64,000 nucleotides of DNA from Sporobacter sp942492735 (lineage in GTDB: Bacteria > Bacillota > Clostridia > Oscillospirales > Oscillospiraceae), in assembly GCA_942492735.1 (NCBI GenBank), contig OW818648.1:2976001-3040000 (forward strand), read 5' to 3'. Within the stretch, counting starts at the first letter, position 1, and every line of letters starts with the position of its first letter. The notes under the pieces are model-generated. The model was not told where the DNA came from, searched no databases, and saw nothing but the letters and a program-made list of their open reading frames with translations. Position numbers and translations under genes: made by a program. Positions 62,687-64,000 of the stretch are shown here, piece after piece.

Positions 62687-63847
62687 TTAGACTGAGGCTT
62701 TGATCTGCTCGACCATATCGAGTCTTTCCCAGGGGAGGTCAAGATCATTGCGGCCAAAATGTCCGTAAGCAGCGACCTGTCTGTAGAGCGGGTTTAAGAG
62801 CCCGAGGTAGGAAATGATTTTGCTCGGTCTTAAATCAAACAGCCTGCCGATGATATCTTCAATCTTCTCATCCGGGATGACACCCGTTCCGCGTGTGTCG
62901 ACTAGAACGGATACGGGGCACGCAACGCCGATAGCATATGCCACTTCGATCTGGCATGCTTTGGCGAGCCCGGCCGCAACGATATTCTTTGCAACATATC
63001 TTGCCATGTATGCAGCGCTTCGGTCAACCTTTGTGGGGTCTTTACCGGAGAACGCGCCGCCGCCGTGGCTGGCATAACCGCCATACGTGTCGACAATGAT
63101 TTTTCGTCCGGTCAGTCCGGAATCACCGACCGGGCCGCCTGTGACAAATCGGCCGGTGGGGTTCACAAAAATTTGTGTGTCCTTTGTGATCAGCTTCGAC
63201 GGAATAACCGGTTTGATGATGCACTCAATAATACTCTCACGCAAATCCTTTATGCTGATGTCCGGATTATGCTGAGCGGAGACGACAATTGCCGGACAGC
63301 TGACGATTTTTCCGTTGCCGTCATATTCTACCGTCACCTGGCTCTTACCGTCTGGGCGCAGGAATGACAGTTCCCCGGTCTTTCTGGCCTGTGCCAGTTT
63401 GCGGGCCAAGGCGTGCGCCATGGAAATCGGTGCCGGCATATACTCCGGCGTCTCGTCACACGCGAAGCCAAACATCATGCCCTGGTCGCCTGCGCCTTCT
63501 TCACTTGCATCGTCATAAGCGTTGTTGACACCCATCGCGATATCAGGGCTCTGCTCCTTGATTGAGGTCAAAATGGCGCAGCCGTTATAATCAAATCCAA
63601 GTTCTGGGTTTACATAACCGATTTGCTTTATCGTTTCCCGGGCTATACCGGGGATATCGACGTACGTGTTTGTCGTGATTTCGCCCATGATAAGAGCCAT
63701 GCCTGTCGATACAATTGTTTCACAGGCAACGCGCGCGGACTTATCTCCGGCAAGGATGCTGTCAAGAACGGCATCCGATATTTGGTCGCATATTTTATCA
63801 GGATGGCCCTCGGTTACAGATTCAGAGGTAAAGATTCTATTTGACAT
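62687..63847 (-). CDS. metK: S-adenosylmethionine synthetase
   Basis: 386 aa from the ATG at 63845-63847 with an AAGGAGG site. Motifs: GHPDKICDQISD, GAGDQGMMFGFA, and the GGGAFSGKDPTKVDRSAAY loop. Makes SAM from methionine and ATP. The upstream 110 nt are too short and lack the conserved core of an S-box riboswitch. A -10-like TATAGT lies near 63890. Confidence 0.97.
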   Translation of the reverse strand: MSNRIFTSESVTEGHPDKICDQISDAVLDSILAGDKSARVACETIVSTGMALIMGEITTNTYVDIPGIARETIKQIGYVNPELGFDYNGCAILTSIKEQSPDIAMGVNNAYDDASEEGAGDQGMMFGFACDETPEYMPAPISMAHALARKLAQARKTGELSFLRPDGKSQVTVEYDGNGKIVSCPAIVVSAQHNPDISIKDLRESIIECIIKPVIPSKLITKDTQIFVNPTGRFVTGGPVGDSGLTGRKIIVDTYGGYASHGGGAFSGKDPTKVDRSAAYMARYVAKNIVAAGLAKACQIEVAYAIGVACPVSVLVDTRGTGVIPDEKIEDIIGRLFDLRPSKIISYLGLLNPLYRQVAAYGHFGRNDLDLPWERLDMVEQIKASV

Positions 63848-63956
63848 AATTGATATCCTCCTTGGACATTTTCTGTACATTCTAAGCCACTATACCATAT
63901 ATTGATGATAACATAAAGAGCAAATTCATTAGATACTCATACATTTATTACATAAT

Positions 63957-63996
63957 AAAAGGTACTGCCGCTCGTTAACGCGCAGCAGTACCTTTT
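63957..63996. terminator. hairpin at the window end
   Basis: AAAAGGTACTGC (63957-63968) pairs with GCAGTACCTTTT (63985-63996). A/T runs on both sides let it act in either direction; probably the terminator of a gene beyond the window. Confidence 0.75.
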
Positions 63997-64000
63997 CATA

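Noticed and set aside
63848..63956. SAM riboswitch before metK
   Set aside because: The gap is short and lacks the multi-helix S-box core; only a promoter-like stretch is visible.

Overview
The window looks like a chromosome segment from a spore-forming Clostridium-class Firmicute, probably Oscillospiraceae-like. Three things point there: the gene orders yicC-remA-gmk-rpoZ-priA-def-fmt-rsmB-rlmN-prpC-prkC-rsgA and scpA-scpB-DUF2953-ytfJ-dacF; a fused IspH-ribosomal protein S1 gene; and sporulation markers (a SipL-like LysM protein, YtfJ/GerW, DacF, a CarD regulator and a DUF1540 peptide). No phage, plasmid, CRISPR array, rRNA or tRNA gene was recognised. Almost everything is housekeeping. The accessory signal lies in short dispersed repeats, a few poorly described proteins and some unusual domain fusions.

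Layout. 0-5.2 kb: two tiny minus-strand genes, then plus-strand genes for a phosphodiester glycosidase, a signal peptidase, a GNAT acetyltransferase and a Xer-type tyrosine recombinase. The 0.86 kb before the recombinase is packed with inverted repeats, including a dif-like palindrome just upstream of its start. 5.3-23.2 kb (minus): a SipL-like spore protein under a good sigma-E-type promoter, then the translation/nucleotide/kinase cluster, a J-protein/DUF5685 group and cdaA-cdaR for c-di-AMP. 23.4-34.9 kb: cysteine desulfurase with DUF3343, MEP isoprenoid genes (ispD, ispF, ispH-S1), carD, plsC, cmk, a flavoprotein, an RpiR regulator, a pseudouridine synthase and dacF. 35-45.6 kb: ytfJ, scpA/B, an M50 protease, engB, lon, clpX, clpP, trigger factor and a phosphoesterase. 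45.7-53.5 kb: DUF1540, thrC, yraN, rnhB, rbgA, two tandem signal peptidases, rplS, a rhomboid-like pseudoprotease and tcdA. 53.6-63.9 kb: a PBP transpeptidase, an FHA-FtsW/RodA fusion, an EF-G paralogue, a pseudo-P-type-ATPase-like membrane protein, rlmB and metK.

How it fits together. Many minus-strand genes overlap by ATGA (def/fmt, rsmB/rlmN, cdaA/cdaR, ispD/ispF, cmk/plsC/ispH, scpB/DUF2953), so they are probably translationally coupled operons. Ser/Thr kinase PrkC, phosphatase PrpC and ribosome GTPase RsgA are contiguous. The FHA-FtsW fusion next to a PBP is a plausible phospho-reader for that kinase. Sporulation functions are scattered but several have promoter-like elements that fit forespore or mother-cell sigma factors.

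The most interesting items are: (1) a membrane protein at 59.2-61.5 kb that keeps P-type ATPase architecture but has lost its catalytic motifs and carries an acidic N-terminus with hexapeptide tandem repeats; (2) a perfect 15-bp-arm, 6-bp-spacer palindrome upstream of the Xer gene, at a convergent switch in gene orientation; (3) a family of GTAGGG-bounded palindromic repeats, two of which supply or abut the stop codons of neighbouring genes. No complete new multi-gene system can be claimed from the sequence alone.
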